A stretch of DNA of 64,000 bases from Pseudoscleropodium purum. Its lineage: Eukaryota > Streptophyta > Bryopsida > Hypnales > Brachytheciaceae. Where the stretch lies: positions 18,230,501 through 18,294,500 of the forward strand of contig OZ017796.1 in the NCBI GenBank assembly GCA_963969395.1. Reading direction: 5' to 3'. This document shows, one piece after another, positions 12,464 through 23,856 of the stretch. How positions within the stretch are numbered: the first letter of the stretch is position 1; the number at the start of each line of letters is the position of its first letter. The notes beneath the pieces were generated by a model, which had not been told where the DNA came from, ran no database searches, and was given only the letters and a program-made list of their open reading frames with translations. A program made the translations under genes and the position numbers.

Positions 12464-13886
12464 CAAGAGATACTGTAGTGTTGACAACTTTTTATGACTT
12501 GTACACATTTGTTGCCTTATTTGTTGCACATGTTCTTTTGATTATCTTCAATGATGTTGTGTACGCATGTTCATTGGTATGTTTCTCAACCCATTTTTTT
12601 ACTCATCATGTTTTGATTCTTGTAATGGTGGCTTGTTCTCACTCCTCTCCACATTTTTTTTGCTCATCTTGTTTTGATTCTTGTAAATGTGAATGTTGTG
12701 GGCATGTCGTACTAACTAGCCTCTTGAAAATGCATAGACCCTCTTTTGGATCCGTGCATTTTTGGAAGGTTGAATCCCTATTTCTAAATTGGTAGGGGCA
12801 AGGCCAAGTTCAAATCTTACTAGGGATAATGTTTATAAACACTTTTTAAGTAAAACAAATCCAATTCAAGAATCAAGAAGAAAACCAAAAAAATATTACA
12901 ACCGGCTAGATTTTCAACCTCAAGGAAATTTTTTTATTGGAATTGGACTATGGTGGCAATGCCACTGGTTGAAAAAAATATTCTAAGAAATTGACTAGCC
13001 AATTTTGGAACCTCTCGACACACTTCCAACCAATTAAAAAAACCCTGAGGTGGATGAAACTTTGATGAAAATCCACCATTTGATTCACAGAACTCCTTGG
13101 ACTATGATAATGACAACCTTCATAACATAATGGCAAGAATATTTTTCATGGCATTTGACCAATATGACACCAATAATCAATGATGACCTTAGTTTTGGGA
13201 CTACAATCAATGCATGGTTGTACATTAGTATTTTTTCTTTTTGAGGGGGGAGCAATGGACACATGGCCTTAGTTTTGAAGTGGTTTTGCTTGGCTTGGCT
13301 GCTTATGGTTTCCAATGTACAACTTTAGGTGGCCCCTAAGCAAAAAAATGTGAATCTTGGTGGCCTTTTATTTTTCAGAAATAGTGTAAGCATTGGCATT
13401 AACTCATTTGGGAATGAAGTTCATTAGGCAAGGAGGCAAGCAGTTATGTTGTCATTTAGGCAATGCTAGAAACTTGAAAATTAACTATTAGGCATGACCT
13501 TAAGGAAAAGAAAGTGCCATTGGCCTCATTGCAAGAAGAATTTTGCATCAAATGAATTCCAAGTAAAATATATTGATGGAAGAGTACACAAGTAGACATG
13601 TATAATGCTTGATCAAATGAGAACCAAGAGACAAATCATCTACAATCTTTAATTCTATACATTTAAGGAATATTGTAGTCTAGAGACAAGTAGACTTGCA
13701 CATACATTCCAATACTTTAGTAAAAAAATGTCCACATTGATATTTTTGGAAATCTTCTACAACTCTAGAGTGCAAAAACACATTCTTGCAATTCACATTG
13801 TTGCACCTGCAAAAAAAGAACAAACTTCGATGCCCATATAAGAAATTGTCCATATTCAAAAATCCGGAAATCTTCTATAATTCTAC
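12464..13886. other. Intergenic; right-side motifs of the hAT element, otherwise nothing seen
   Basis: Two motif copies related to CACTCCTCTCC...TTTTTTT lie at 12582 and 12640, each followed by TTTTGATTCTTGTAA. A tRNA-like B-box word, AGTTCAAATCTTAC, is at about 12808 but no clear A box precedes it. No gene recognised. Confidence 0.45.
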
Positions 13887-14107
13887 CACTACAAGAAACC
13901 TATGTTTTTGGTAACAACTTCTGATTTTTCTTAACAAATTTTAGTGGACATTTAATGCAACAAACCCATGTTTTTATGTCAACATTGATGTTACATTAGA
14001 TGTTTTTGTTTACAAAAAGAAAACATGGGTTTATTGCTTTGGACATTCACTAGAATTTGTCAAAGAAAATTAGGGCTTGTAACCTAAAATGTAGATTTTT
14101 TATAGTA
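13887..14107. mobile_element. CACTA-type MITE, 221 bp
   Basis: The left end starts CACTACAAGAAACCTATG; the reverse complement of the right end starts TACTATAAAAAATCTACA. The two arms align for about 60 bp (shared CTA, TTTT, GGT, ACA, ACAAATT and TAGTG words), and AAACCCATGTTTT recurs inverted closer to the middle. A 3-bp duplication TAC flanks it (13884-13886 and 14108-14110), the size made by CACTA transposases. It has no coding capacity, so it would depend on a helper element such as the family at 57-64 kb, though their termini are not identical. Confidence 0.8.
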
Positions 14108-14779
14108 TACCCTTCACTAACAACACCAAATCAGACATTTTTGCACTTGGCCAAGTGCAATGATTGCATGCACTACTATTTATTGAATGAAGTTTAAAAA
14201 AAAGTTGAGGACCCCCAACCTTTTTGAAAATACATTTTTTTGGTTTATCATCGTGTGTTTCATTTTTAGATGCAAATTTTGTATGGAGATGCACTTTTCT
14301 TTACTTATACGTTTAACATAGTTTTGCAGTGCTAGCAAGGGACATGCAAAACAAAACACACACTTCAACACCCAAGTAAGAAAGTTGCACATTGAAATAT
14401 TTATAAGCAAGATCAATGAAAGTCTTGAGAGCTTACCAAATTTTTTTGAAAAAACAAAGTAGACAAGTTGTACAACTTGAAACTGAAATGAAGGCACTCA
14501 CCATTCAACAAGTTAGAAATCAAGTAGAAAAACATAAAGAATAAAAATGTTCTATTGAATGAAAATGACATGTAAAGAAAATTCTATAACCATGCAAGGA
14601 TGATGGAAATAAGAGGCATCTATGCTGACAATCGCGAACTAGAACACAGTAGAAAATGAATCACCAATCATGGACAATGTATGCATGACTACCCACAGGT
14701 TTCACATGGAATGCTAACTAGGAAACAACACTATCATGAAACTCCATAGCAGTGTAACTTAGTAGAGACAAGCCACTAC
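14108..14779. other. Intergenic, no gene seen
   Basis: Moderately AT-rich. Overlapping minus-strand frames at 14100-14500 show no family motif. Confidence 0.4.
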
Positions 14780-15262
14780 TGAAAACATTCTTCCTAAAGA
14801 AAAGTATTCAATGTATAAACTTGTTGTACCTTCATTCCCACTACCAAGTTGGAATCCAAGCAATTCCTCACCTTATCCTTTAGAAACAACAAGACAGAGA
14901 AACAATGTTCATCTTCAATTGATTCCAAGACATGATCATGGCCATCACTACCAACTTTACATACTCGGAAAAATTGTTGGCCAGGGTAGAGTTAGCATTT
15001 AGACTTTTCCAGAGCTTTGTCAAGGGATTGACAAGGAATGGCAATTCCATGGCTCTTACGGAATTAGACAACCTGGCTAGCTTAAAATGAACCTAATGAC
15101 ACTCCAATTGAAGTTATCCACGAGGACAATTTTCCGTGAACCCACAAGGGCTCACCAAAGTTTTTCTCTATAATATCTAGATGCTTGCAAAATGTCACTT
15201 CATACTTGGCCTGTAACCAATATTGTGGGTAAATCACGCCCATTGCATCCATGAGTAAATCA
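14780..15262 (-). pseudogene. hAT transposase C-terminal remnant
   Basis: On the minus strand, 15253-15130 reads MDAMGVIYPQYWLQAKYEV and then HLDIIEKNFGEPLW. Further on come LTKLWKSLNANSTLANNFSE and, after a change of frame near 14935, VLESIEDEHCFSVLLFLKDK followed by VRNCLDS. The pattern of a short hydrophobic segment, IEDE, F-S, then K-x-K-x-R-N matches the C-terminal dimerisation region of plant hAT transposases. A stop after 15130 and the frameshift make it dead. The N-terminal part is not visible. It differs from the hAT remnant at 10-12 kb, which is on the other strand. Confidence 0.65.
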
Positions 15263-15851
15263 AATGGAAATCATGACTTGAGCTCAATGTATGAAGAAGA
15301 AGGATAGAAAGACAAGTGCCACAGTTGGCCAAATGTGACAACAAACTGAAACAAAAAGCACGCAAGATTGAGAAACTTTAATTGACTTTTGCTTTGCTTA
15401 TGCGCTACCTATAACTCCACATACCCTAAGTTGTTGGGTCAACCGCATGAAAGAAAAAATATCGGAGATGTAAGCAACACAACGACATTAACTTAGCATA
15501 CCTTTTTTGTACCTTCACAAGACACATCTATTGCTCGGCTATTGTGAGTAACTTACAATTCTATCAATATTGAAAAATGCTAAACATATTTGTGCAATAA
15601 AATTTTGTTTAAGGTAGAGAGTGGTATATTGGAGAGATATAGAATATAAAGAACAAAGTTTTAAAAATGAACCTATCCAATTGTTTTCAAAGTTTAAGAA
15701 ACTGGGAAATAAAATTGAATATAAAGCCTCTAATTGTCAACAAAAAAAACTATTATAGTCAATACACACAAAAGGAAAATTACTCAAAAAATTGAAATAT
15801 CCCAAAGTACCATATTTTTTAGACCACTTGGTCTATTGTATATCCATACAA
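15263..15851. other. Intergenic, no gene seen
   Basis: May hold upstream parts of the hAT remnant to its left, but I could not read any. Confidence 0.35.
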
Positions 15852-16774
15852 TTAAACTCTAAAGTTCTTTAACTATATTTTCACCTAAAATGTTCCAAAA
15901 CTACCATTCTAATACAAATACCAAATTTTAGAAGAAAAAATAATTTGGACACATGTAACCATAAGATCTTTGTAATATGATATTTTGAAAAAATGTGAAA
16001 AGAAATACAAAAATTTCCCCACATAAATTGCAAGATATTAGTGTTTGAATTGACAAGAATCTCTTTGGGGGCCTTGCAAAAAAATGGGCAACTACACTTT
16101 ACAAGGTCACATTTGTATAAAAAAAATGTCCAAATGGTGGTATTTCTTTGGATTCATTCTTCAAGTCAAGTTCGCTACATGCTTGAAATTTTTTAGATCA
16201 TTTGGAATTGTACAACATATAAGAAAAAATTTAGTAATTAAAAGAAGTAGAAAATGATTCAAAACACTAAATTGTTAAGAATTTAGTTATAAAATTGGAA
16301 AATGCCTATCCAATGTTTGTAATACTGTAATGATGTAATAAACAATCTACATCTAATGATTTAATTTTTTCAAAAGATATTGAAAATTTAGTTAAAATGA
16401 AGGACTTCATAGTTTATTTTAGAGTAGAGAATTCATAACTAGCCACAAACAAAAACTCCTCTTAACTTTCATCTCATTGAATAAATGAATGATTCAAATC
16501 TTTTTACATACATGTAAATTTAGAAAATCAATTTCCATTTTTTTCTTGAAAAAAGTGATTTTTTCTAATTTGCCTAGACTACTTGGCTAGGGAAAAAAAC
16601 TACATATCATACAATAACTATTTAGCCATTTAGTCAATTGATTTAAAAATTGTTGGGCCTTGAAAGAAAAACCTAGTCCCCACATTGTGTGAAAAAATAT
16701 AAAAATTCCATTTGTAGTGATTGCCCAAAATCACTATGTTCCCATGAAACACAACTTAGTCCTTTAGGGGTTAA
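15852..16774 (-). repeat. TTAA-bounded repeat family, full-length copy D (923 bp)
   Basis: In minus orientation the copy begins TTAACCCCTAAAGGACTAAG and ends AACTTTAGAGTTTAA. It carries the family block around 15950-16190 (inverted TTGCAAGATATTAG and CTACACTTTACAAGGTCACA). The length equals copy B exactly, which supports these boundaries. Confidence 0.75.
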
Positions 16775-17347
16775 GAAATAATTAATATTTTTCAAGAAAT
16801 ACAGTTTGGCCATTCATTGTTTTCCCTATGTCAAAAATTTTGTTTTTGAATAATTATTTTATCATTTTTGTTTTTCCTAGTAGAAATCTGTTTTGATGAA
16901 GCTGCTGTCTGGCAACAGTAATTGTATGTGCATCTTACATTAAAATTCCAGAACACATCTCATACTACCGGTTATTTTATTGTATTTTAATAGAATAAAG
17001 TTTTCATTTCAGGATGAAGGTATAATCATTTCAGGATGAAAACGTTAATCAAGTTCACCATTTCCTTCTGAATTGACATCAAAATTTATAAAAATAACTT
17101 CTGAAAACTACAGACCACTTCCAAATCACTATTTTGTCTATCACTATCCAAACATACCGAAGCAGAAAGAATTTGTTTTGTGACCTACAGACGAAGCTCC
17201 AACATTGGATCCAAGAAAATATCATATTACCAGTCCATTGACAAATTTAAAAAAGCATCCATAATCTCAAGAGAGAGCTTCAGTTGTCTTGGCAGTTATG
17301 TCAAAATCTGCATTTCCTAATATTTTGCAAGCACCTTATTGAGAGAA

Positions 17348-19444
17348 CTAATCAGGAAGGCCAGACATGAGCTCCAGCCATAGTAGCGCTTCACCCACCT
17401 TCTGCTTCTGCAATAACATTCACATGCCAAGCAAGTACATTACAAACACAGATAAAGAGTTGTTAAAAAATGTCTTAATAAAAAGTAGACAATTCCAAGA
17501 ACTCATGGATAGCACCATAATGAAAATCTTCTTCATAAGAACGTCTCCCTAAGTTCACAAACAATTCAATTTGACTGAAAAACTCCATTTATTCTGGAAA
17601 TTGATGGATGCGAGGTTCAACAATGCAACATCAAGTGTACCTGTAGCCTCAACTTCTGCAACTGGGTGCCTGCCTCCAGTCGATCTTGGAGGTCCTGCTC
17701 TTGTGTACTCATTGAACCCCACAAGCTCTGCGTATACTTTTGCTCTTCTTCCTGGAAAACCAACCGAACACTGGTTCAGTATGACGAGCTCCAAAGATTT
17801 CAAAAACCACGAGGAAACCATCTTCAATAAGAAATAAGTGATTTGTATTTTCAAGTTCAAAACGTACTGAAAATTCAAATTAGTGCTGCAGACTTGAAAA
17901 TCTATTTGATCAAGAATTGAAAATGTACTACAAAGATCAAACAGTCTATATTCAAGATATGATACATTTGCGCTGAAAATTTCAAATGTATAAGAATTTG
18001 GTTTGTTATTGCCTGATGTCCATCATCTATTACTTCCATCATTGACACTATTTATCGCACTCATTCTATGAGAGCGAGTCTGAGCACCCTTCGAGAAAGT
18101 TGGAAAATGTAGAAATTTTCATTACAATTTAAGCGGCAAGGTTAATTGGATATGAAAAGATACAATTTTTTTACGTAGAATTGACTTTTGAAGAAGTTGG
18201 AAAGACAATTAGTGTTAGCAAGTTGGTATAAAAGCTTGCTATGTTAATTACCTAATAAGATCAACAACTTCTGCCATTGAGCTAAGAATTCATATAAAAC
18301 ATCTAGTAGATGACAATTCTAAGCATCCTTGAATACAATAGTTGAGTATTATGTAAAATCTTCATATTTGTACGATTATAGATGATTGGTAGTATCGTAA
18401 TCATAAGAAACTCATACTAACTACAAAAATGAGCATTTAAAAGCTAAAAATGCGTTTGTTTTTCAACAAGTGTTCGAATACAAAGACTGATGGCACGTGA
18501 CTGTACAATTGCAATGAAAATGAGTCATACATACAAGGCAAGGTCACTGCAGAGGAATCTGGAAGCTTACTTCATACACAGTCATGTGCTTCTCAAAAGC
18601 CGACTGCAAAGAATCCAAGCATTGTTGCTGCAGTTGCCAGTCACTCCCTTGCTTTGCCTGCATCCATTGCATCAGAAATGTAATGCTTTAGCCGTGTCTT
18701 ATTGAACCCGGTGGAGGAAACCTGGCATACTACCTACGGATTTACAGTTTCTTACTCCAAGTCCAACGCTTTAAAGACCCTACAGCTAGAGATCCCTAAT
18801 CCCAACTTCAAGATATCTCTGAAGAACCTCATACATCACATGCCCTACAGAACAGCGCATGTAGGGTTTGCGACAAGGCTGGAATGGTCCGAATTAGGGT
18901 CTAAATTACAAAAACTAAAGGTTGGTTTTATAAATCAACCAAAGTCCTCTATACTTCGGATATGACTTCGTCGGCTTCAATAACCTAAATAACATCGGAA
19001 CTGCACATCGGGTCCTCTATACTACTCTTGTCCCCACGCACTATTCAACTGTTAATACATATTTCCATACAAGAAATTGAGCGCCAAAATACAAGAAGCT
19101 ATAAAAGTGGAGAGGAACATTACCAGGAGCTCTAAGAGCTGGGCAGTTTGGGGAACATCGGCGCTGCACGCGTCAATGGCTGTGAGCGCACAGGCAGTCA
19201 TTTGATGAGCGCCTTGCAGGAAGCGCTCAAACCGATTCTGTGTTTCTTCGGTCAATGGTTCGACTGGATCTAAGGCTAACACGTTCAGATTCTCGTTCGC
19301 TTTCAAAACATCATTCTCTGCAACAAGATCTGTGAATGCGGAAGTTATTGAATAATGATTCATTGCACAGAATTTCAGAGAGTGACGAGACAATGGGGTA
19401 GCAAAGGTACCCTTGGTGCCGACTGTAGACTGCGATTCCACCAT
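17348..19444 (-). CDS. Unrecognised 192-residue coiled-coil protein, four coding exons
   Basis: I assembled this from minus-strand exons joined by GT..AG introns, all in phase 0: 19444-19124, 18657-18571, 17751-17641 and 17407-17348. They give 192 residues ending VGEALLWLELMSGLPD. The first exon has ENDVLKANENLNVLALD and TEETQNRFERFLQGAHQMTA; the second and third are rich in Q, E and L (LQQQCLDSLQSAFEKH, EEEQKYTQSLWGSM, QEQDLQDRLEAGTQLQKLRL), so a helical coiled coil is likely. I see no signal peptide, membrane segment or catalytic motif. The start is uncertain: an in-frame stop lies just upstream of the chosen ATG, but splicing from an upstream exon near 20010 (reading MTEGLATERSR up to a GTGAGG donor) could add residues. 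I do not recognise the family; an adaptor or complex subunit is possible. Confidence 0.6.
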
Positions 19445-19459
19445 CTCTCCTTCGCCAGC

Positions 19460-20560
19460 TCATGCCAGGGTCACAGACTTTGGAGATGACCGCCAGACAG
19501 TGAAGAGTATTTTTGAACCCTGGGGGACAAGAAATTGTGCACACGGGATAATTGCTTAAACATAACCTCTCCACCAATTTGGAAATGCCAGATGCATTGC
19601 AATACCAGTGTGGTTGTCCAAAGCAAATATGAAATATCACACCTACTTACATACACCACTCCAAAAGCTTACACAATAGACACATTATGATTTGAAAACG
19701 TCCACTACCTCAACATCAAAACTTCTGTAAATTTAAGATCAACTACCAATTTTAGATCAACTACCAATAAAACTTTGCACCACTACAACTTCTGCAAATG
19801 GTATCCAAATGATACATTCTTTGATGCGTTGCAATTCTCTTAAAATACTTTTTGAAATCCGATTGTTCGAATAATTTAAAATTATGCTCAGCACTGGCTT
19901 ACAGTGTCCGTCGCAATTAGGTGCGGATACCTTATTCATCGAACAAGACAACAAAAAACAGTCATTCATTTTCAAAGGACCTCACCTCTTGAACGCTCGG
20001 TGGCAAGGCCTTCAGTCATCTCCCATTCTGCACGAGTATAATCACTGGACACATAATCACGTAAGCACCTCTGGAAGCAGATTGACAAGACCGAAAAAAC
20101 CCGAAGCAACGACATTGATAGAAAATGCGTACAATCGGTCTTCAAAGATCGGAAATCTCGAAAGCAAGCAATGGAATCCAACAGCGAAAAAAACACAGGG
20201 TAAAACGATGCGAATCACAAATGAAAGGAACCCATTCAAAGCGAGATCCAAAGAACTCATCGCAGGATGGAAAGCAGGAAAAGAAAACGTACATGGACCC
20301 AGCGTCCCGAAATCATTCAAACTACTCAAGCTGCATACGAATCGGACAAAGCTCAAAAATCTCTCTCGATAGTCGAAATTGACGCACGAGGAAGCTGCAG
20401 TGCGCTTGAGAGAGGCCCTGATTTGAGGACAGAGATTTTTTGAAGAGGAGCAGTCCCGTTAAAGGCGAAATGAGAAAGGTGAAAGTTGCAAAGAGTAGGC
20501 GGGAAGGAATTTCTGCGCGCATTCGGGATTATGGGGGTGTCAGGTTGACGTATTGTGGTG
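19460..20560 (-). promoter_or_regulatory. Probable 5' untranslated/upstream-exon region of the coiled-coil gene
   Basis: GC content is higher here than in flanking DNA. A strong acceptor (TTTCTTGTCCCCCAG) near 19527 and a good donor (AAGAGGTGAGG) near 19990 on the minus strand suggest a spliced upstream exon. The frame through that donor and acceptor runs into a stop inside exon 1, so either it is an untranslated leader with an upstream frame or another acceptor is used. Overlapping frames on both strands at 19880-20600 show no family features. Confidence 0.35.
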
Positions 20561-20599
20561 AGATTTGGTTTCAAATTTCCTAATTTGGGATCCAAGGCT

Positions 20600-21183
20600 C
20601 TTTACTAAATATAACATTCTGGACACATTCAAGGACACATCCTATGACAGCAAAGTCAACGCAACAGGTCAGGGACGCAGGGTGCAAAGCTCCAAAAGTT
20701 TCAGTAAGGGCCACTTCAGAGTTCACACTATGGTCAACCAAGTCTATAGGTCGACTCGGATTGAGTGGCCAAACTTTGTTGAGAGTCCGAAGAAATGGGT
20801 CAGAAATAGGCAAATTTGATGGCCTCTAGACCATAGTTTGGGTCTCCATAGTTTACCAACCCAAACTGCTTTTCAAAGTCCATTGCTTTCCGGGCATTTT
20901 TCTTGCCATGTGGGCAATTTGGAGAGTGACGGCCTTTGGATTGTGCCGTTTAGTGTAAAGGATTGAAAGCCTGAACTCTTGGATTCTTAAAATGAGATTG
21001 TTGGAAACCCACGGCCTATTAAGTGGGTTTACCTTTGGCTATAGTTTTAAGTGGCCCTAAAGTATGGTAGAAGTACCTACTTGGGATAACTTAACCATTT
21101 CAACGTATTAGACTACGGGAAATCCATTGAAAAATTGAGCCCAATGTATGCAAACATAAAGATGAAGAAGAATGCCAAAAGAA
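20600..21183. other. Intergenic, no gene seen
   Basis: Slightly GC-enriched sequence with short overlapping frames on both strands and no recognisable motif. The last eight bases (CAAAAGAA) are the target duplication of the next element. Confidence 0.4.
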
Positions 21184-21503
21184 CAGGGTTGACAAATCAG
21201 TACGTCCGCCCCAGAATAGCGTCCGTAACCCGAACGTCCGAACGTCCGTCCTCACAGACGCCAACGGACGCAGCGTCCCTCCCACCTTCGAAAGGCAAAC
21301 AGGTGGGGCGGGGCGGACGGCCCGAGGTGGACGCCCAGATCATGCGGACTACATCAATCCGCGTGTCGATCGGACGGCCGTACCGGGGAGGACAGGGGGA
21401 CATGCGGACGCTGCGTCCGCCGAGACTGCGAATGTCAGCGGACACTGCGGACACAACGTCCGCATCCGGACGTCCCAAACGTCTGACCGTCCTGTCCACC
21501 CTG
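21184..21503. mobile_element. CpG-rich mini-hAT, copy 1 (320 bp)
   Basis: It starts CAGGGTTGACAAATCAGTACG and ends GTCCTGTCCACCCTG, so the ends are short inverted repeats of the hAT type (CAGGG...CCCTG). A perfect 8-bp duplication CAAAAGAA flanks it (21176-21183 and 21504-21511), the size made by hAT transposases. The interior is packed with GTCCG/CGGAC and ACGT words and is far more GC-rich than the surrounding DNA. Open frames across it on both strands come from the missing stop codons of GC-rich DNA and are not genes. Confidence 0.9.
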
Positions 21504-21511
21504 CAAAAGAA

Positions 21512-23620
21512 TGGATTTTTTTCCTTCCAAAAATGAATATTTTATTCAATATAAATGTGGATTTTTCATTTCAACCTATTTTAGTCTCATAGACTCACCT
21601 AGTACAGTTAGCTTTGGGACTTCTTCCTAAGTAAAGAGGGAAGAGAGATGAATGGACAAGAAGGTACAAAGAAAGAATCTTTTTCAATGAACAATACTTC
21701 CAACTATTGTCCACAATAAGTCACCATATTCAACCATCATGGGGGGCTATCCAATAAAGACACTTTTACCTTAGTAGGTGCAAAAAATACTCATGCCAAC
21801 ATTGGTCAAAGTAATTTTTCAAAAATTTGCAAAGTAAAGAAATAAATAAAAACGAGTTTAGATGCAATTTTTTACAAATATATTGAATTATATTTGATTT
21901 TTGAAATGCAACTATCATAGAATACTGTTGATGTATATAGATGGCATTAGTAGAAGTCAAGTAGTAACCCTTGAATGTTGCAACCAAACTCTCAAATTTG
22001 TATACTGTTCGTTGGGGTCAAGTTCATAAGACCCCATACAAAATATTTTCTTTTTGGCCTAATATCCATTTCATTATCTACTTCATTATCTACTTTTAGA
22101 ATTTATAAATTCTCATTCGACTTTATTTTGAATTATTTGTGGATTGTAGTACAAGGCACTATAGCTTAACTACACTACATTGCCACTAGTTTAAATTTTG
22201 TAGGACCGCAAGTAGGTCTTCCATACTTTGAGGTGGCTTTACTCAATTGTAACTAGAGTATTTTTGGTGGCTTTATTACAATTGATAATTAGGCTTCGGC
22301 TTTCTTATATTTATAAAGCAATCACCTTTGTATGTATATTATTTTTCATTTTTCATTTTTTTTATTTCATATAATTTTCATTAATATTTTCTACAATGTT
22401 CATATACACCATGTAATAATTTCTGAAAATTTCATTTCATGCCCTATTTATTTATATTTTGATTTACTTTTTAAACAAATGTGAGTGTAGGGTAGCTTAA
22501 CTATAGATGACCCTCAGCATGTTGTATGTATGAACTTTGCGTGAAACAAAACTTGGTGTACATGCCACTATTAAAGTACCTACCTAATATGATTGACAAA
22601 AATGGAAGTAAATTATCACATGCAAGAAAGGTGACCTACCTAAGTTGTATTATTGCCCCTACAAATCTTAAAAATTGTATATTGACAAGCCTTTCCTAGT
22701 GATAGAGCAAGGTTTTAATGGTGCCATTTCCTTCACAAATCCCCCATCTATTGATGCCTTGGGATTCCCTTCCCTCTACCCTCTCTCCACTCTTGCATGT
22801 GCAAGAACTAAAAGATGCCATGTTGCTCTCAAAATTGATGGTATCTTCTGCTAGCTCTACCAATAAAAGTAACTAATTACCCATATACATAGATCAATGG
22901 TGTTGTTTGCAATTTAAACGCAATTACCACCTGCTCAAAAAAAAACTTGTCCTTTGTCACTCCATTCTCTCCTACTTGCTTCTCTATCATATTATTTTGA
23001 TGGACCCTCTCTTCCTATCCAAGTAAAAGCTCCTTCTATGTAATGCCTCTCTTTGCATTAATTTTTTTCCATGCATATTTTCTAAAGTTAAATTTTTTTT
23101 TCCAAATTCTTGACTCTTCTATAGACTCACAACACATTTGGCATGTTGTTTTATATAGGTTTGACTTCTTTCATTGCCATATTGCAAAGTAGGTATTCGC
23201 TCTCTATTTGTAATACTTCATTACAAAAATCTTGCCTTCATTTCAAAAGTGCTACATGTGCAATAATAAGTGCATAACTCCTATCTATCTTTGTTTTTTT
23301 CAAATTCTAAGGCCATGTAGCCTCTTTCTTTACTTCAAAGATTTTGCCTTTGTGGCAAATTTATTTTTTCTTAAATGACTAAGGTGGTGATGAAGAAATC
23401 AATTTTGATGCATAATGGTGGCAACTTAGCCAAAATTTGAAGTGCATGAACTAGCAATTTTTCATTTTTGGTGCAAAAAAGGTTTAATTTTCAGGTGTGA
23501 TTGGAGTGAAACTAGCAAAACATTCTTGTCTTGCAACTCACAAGTGGAAAGATAGGAAAGTATAGCCCCATGAATAAGTGCAAAATTGGTGACATATTAT
23601 TTACAAATAATGATAAAGAT
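21512..23620. other. Intergenic, no gene seen
   Basis: AT-rich DNA with pyrimidine-rich stretches around 22740-23350. No supported exon, RNA gene or element terminus. Confidence 0.5.
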
Positions 23621-23628
23621 CACTATTC

Positions 23629-23848
23629 CAAAGTTGACGAATCTCTACGCCCACCCGAAAAAGGCGTTCGTAACCCGGACGTCCGCTCGGACGCCAGCGG
23701 ACGCAACATCCCTCCCGCCGTCAGAAGGTGGACGGGCGGGGTGGACAGGGCGGGACGAATAGGCGGGGCGAACGGGGCGGACGGCGTCCGCGAATGTCAG
23801 CGAACGCTGCGGACACAGCGTTCGCGTCCAGACGTCCTATCAACCCTG
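23629..23848. mobile_element. CpG-rich mini-hAT, copy 2 (220 bp)
   Basis: Left end CAAAGTTGACGAATC, a diverged form of CAGGGTTGACAAATC; right end CCTATCAACCCTG. A perfect 8-bp duplication CACTATTC lies at 23621-23628 and 23849-23856. The interior shares CCCGGACGTCCG, GGACGCCAGCGGACGC and CGCGAATGTCAGCG with the other copies. About 100 bp shorter than copy 1. Confidence 0.88.
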
Positions 23849-23856
23849 CACTATTC

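Noticed and set aside
12789..12830. Second tRNA-derived SINE from the word AGTTCAAATCTTAC
   Set aside because: No convincing A box at the right distance and no A tail.
19884..20372. 162-codon plus-strand frame
   Set aside because: No family motif, and overlapping minus-strand frames are as long; more likely upstream or leader sequence of the minus-strand gene.
21135..21536. 133-codon plus-strand and 100-codon minus-strand frames across the CpG-rich block
   Set aside because: They lie within a mini-hAT with defined ends and target duplication; frames on both strands are open because GC-rich repeats lack stop codons.
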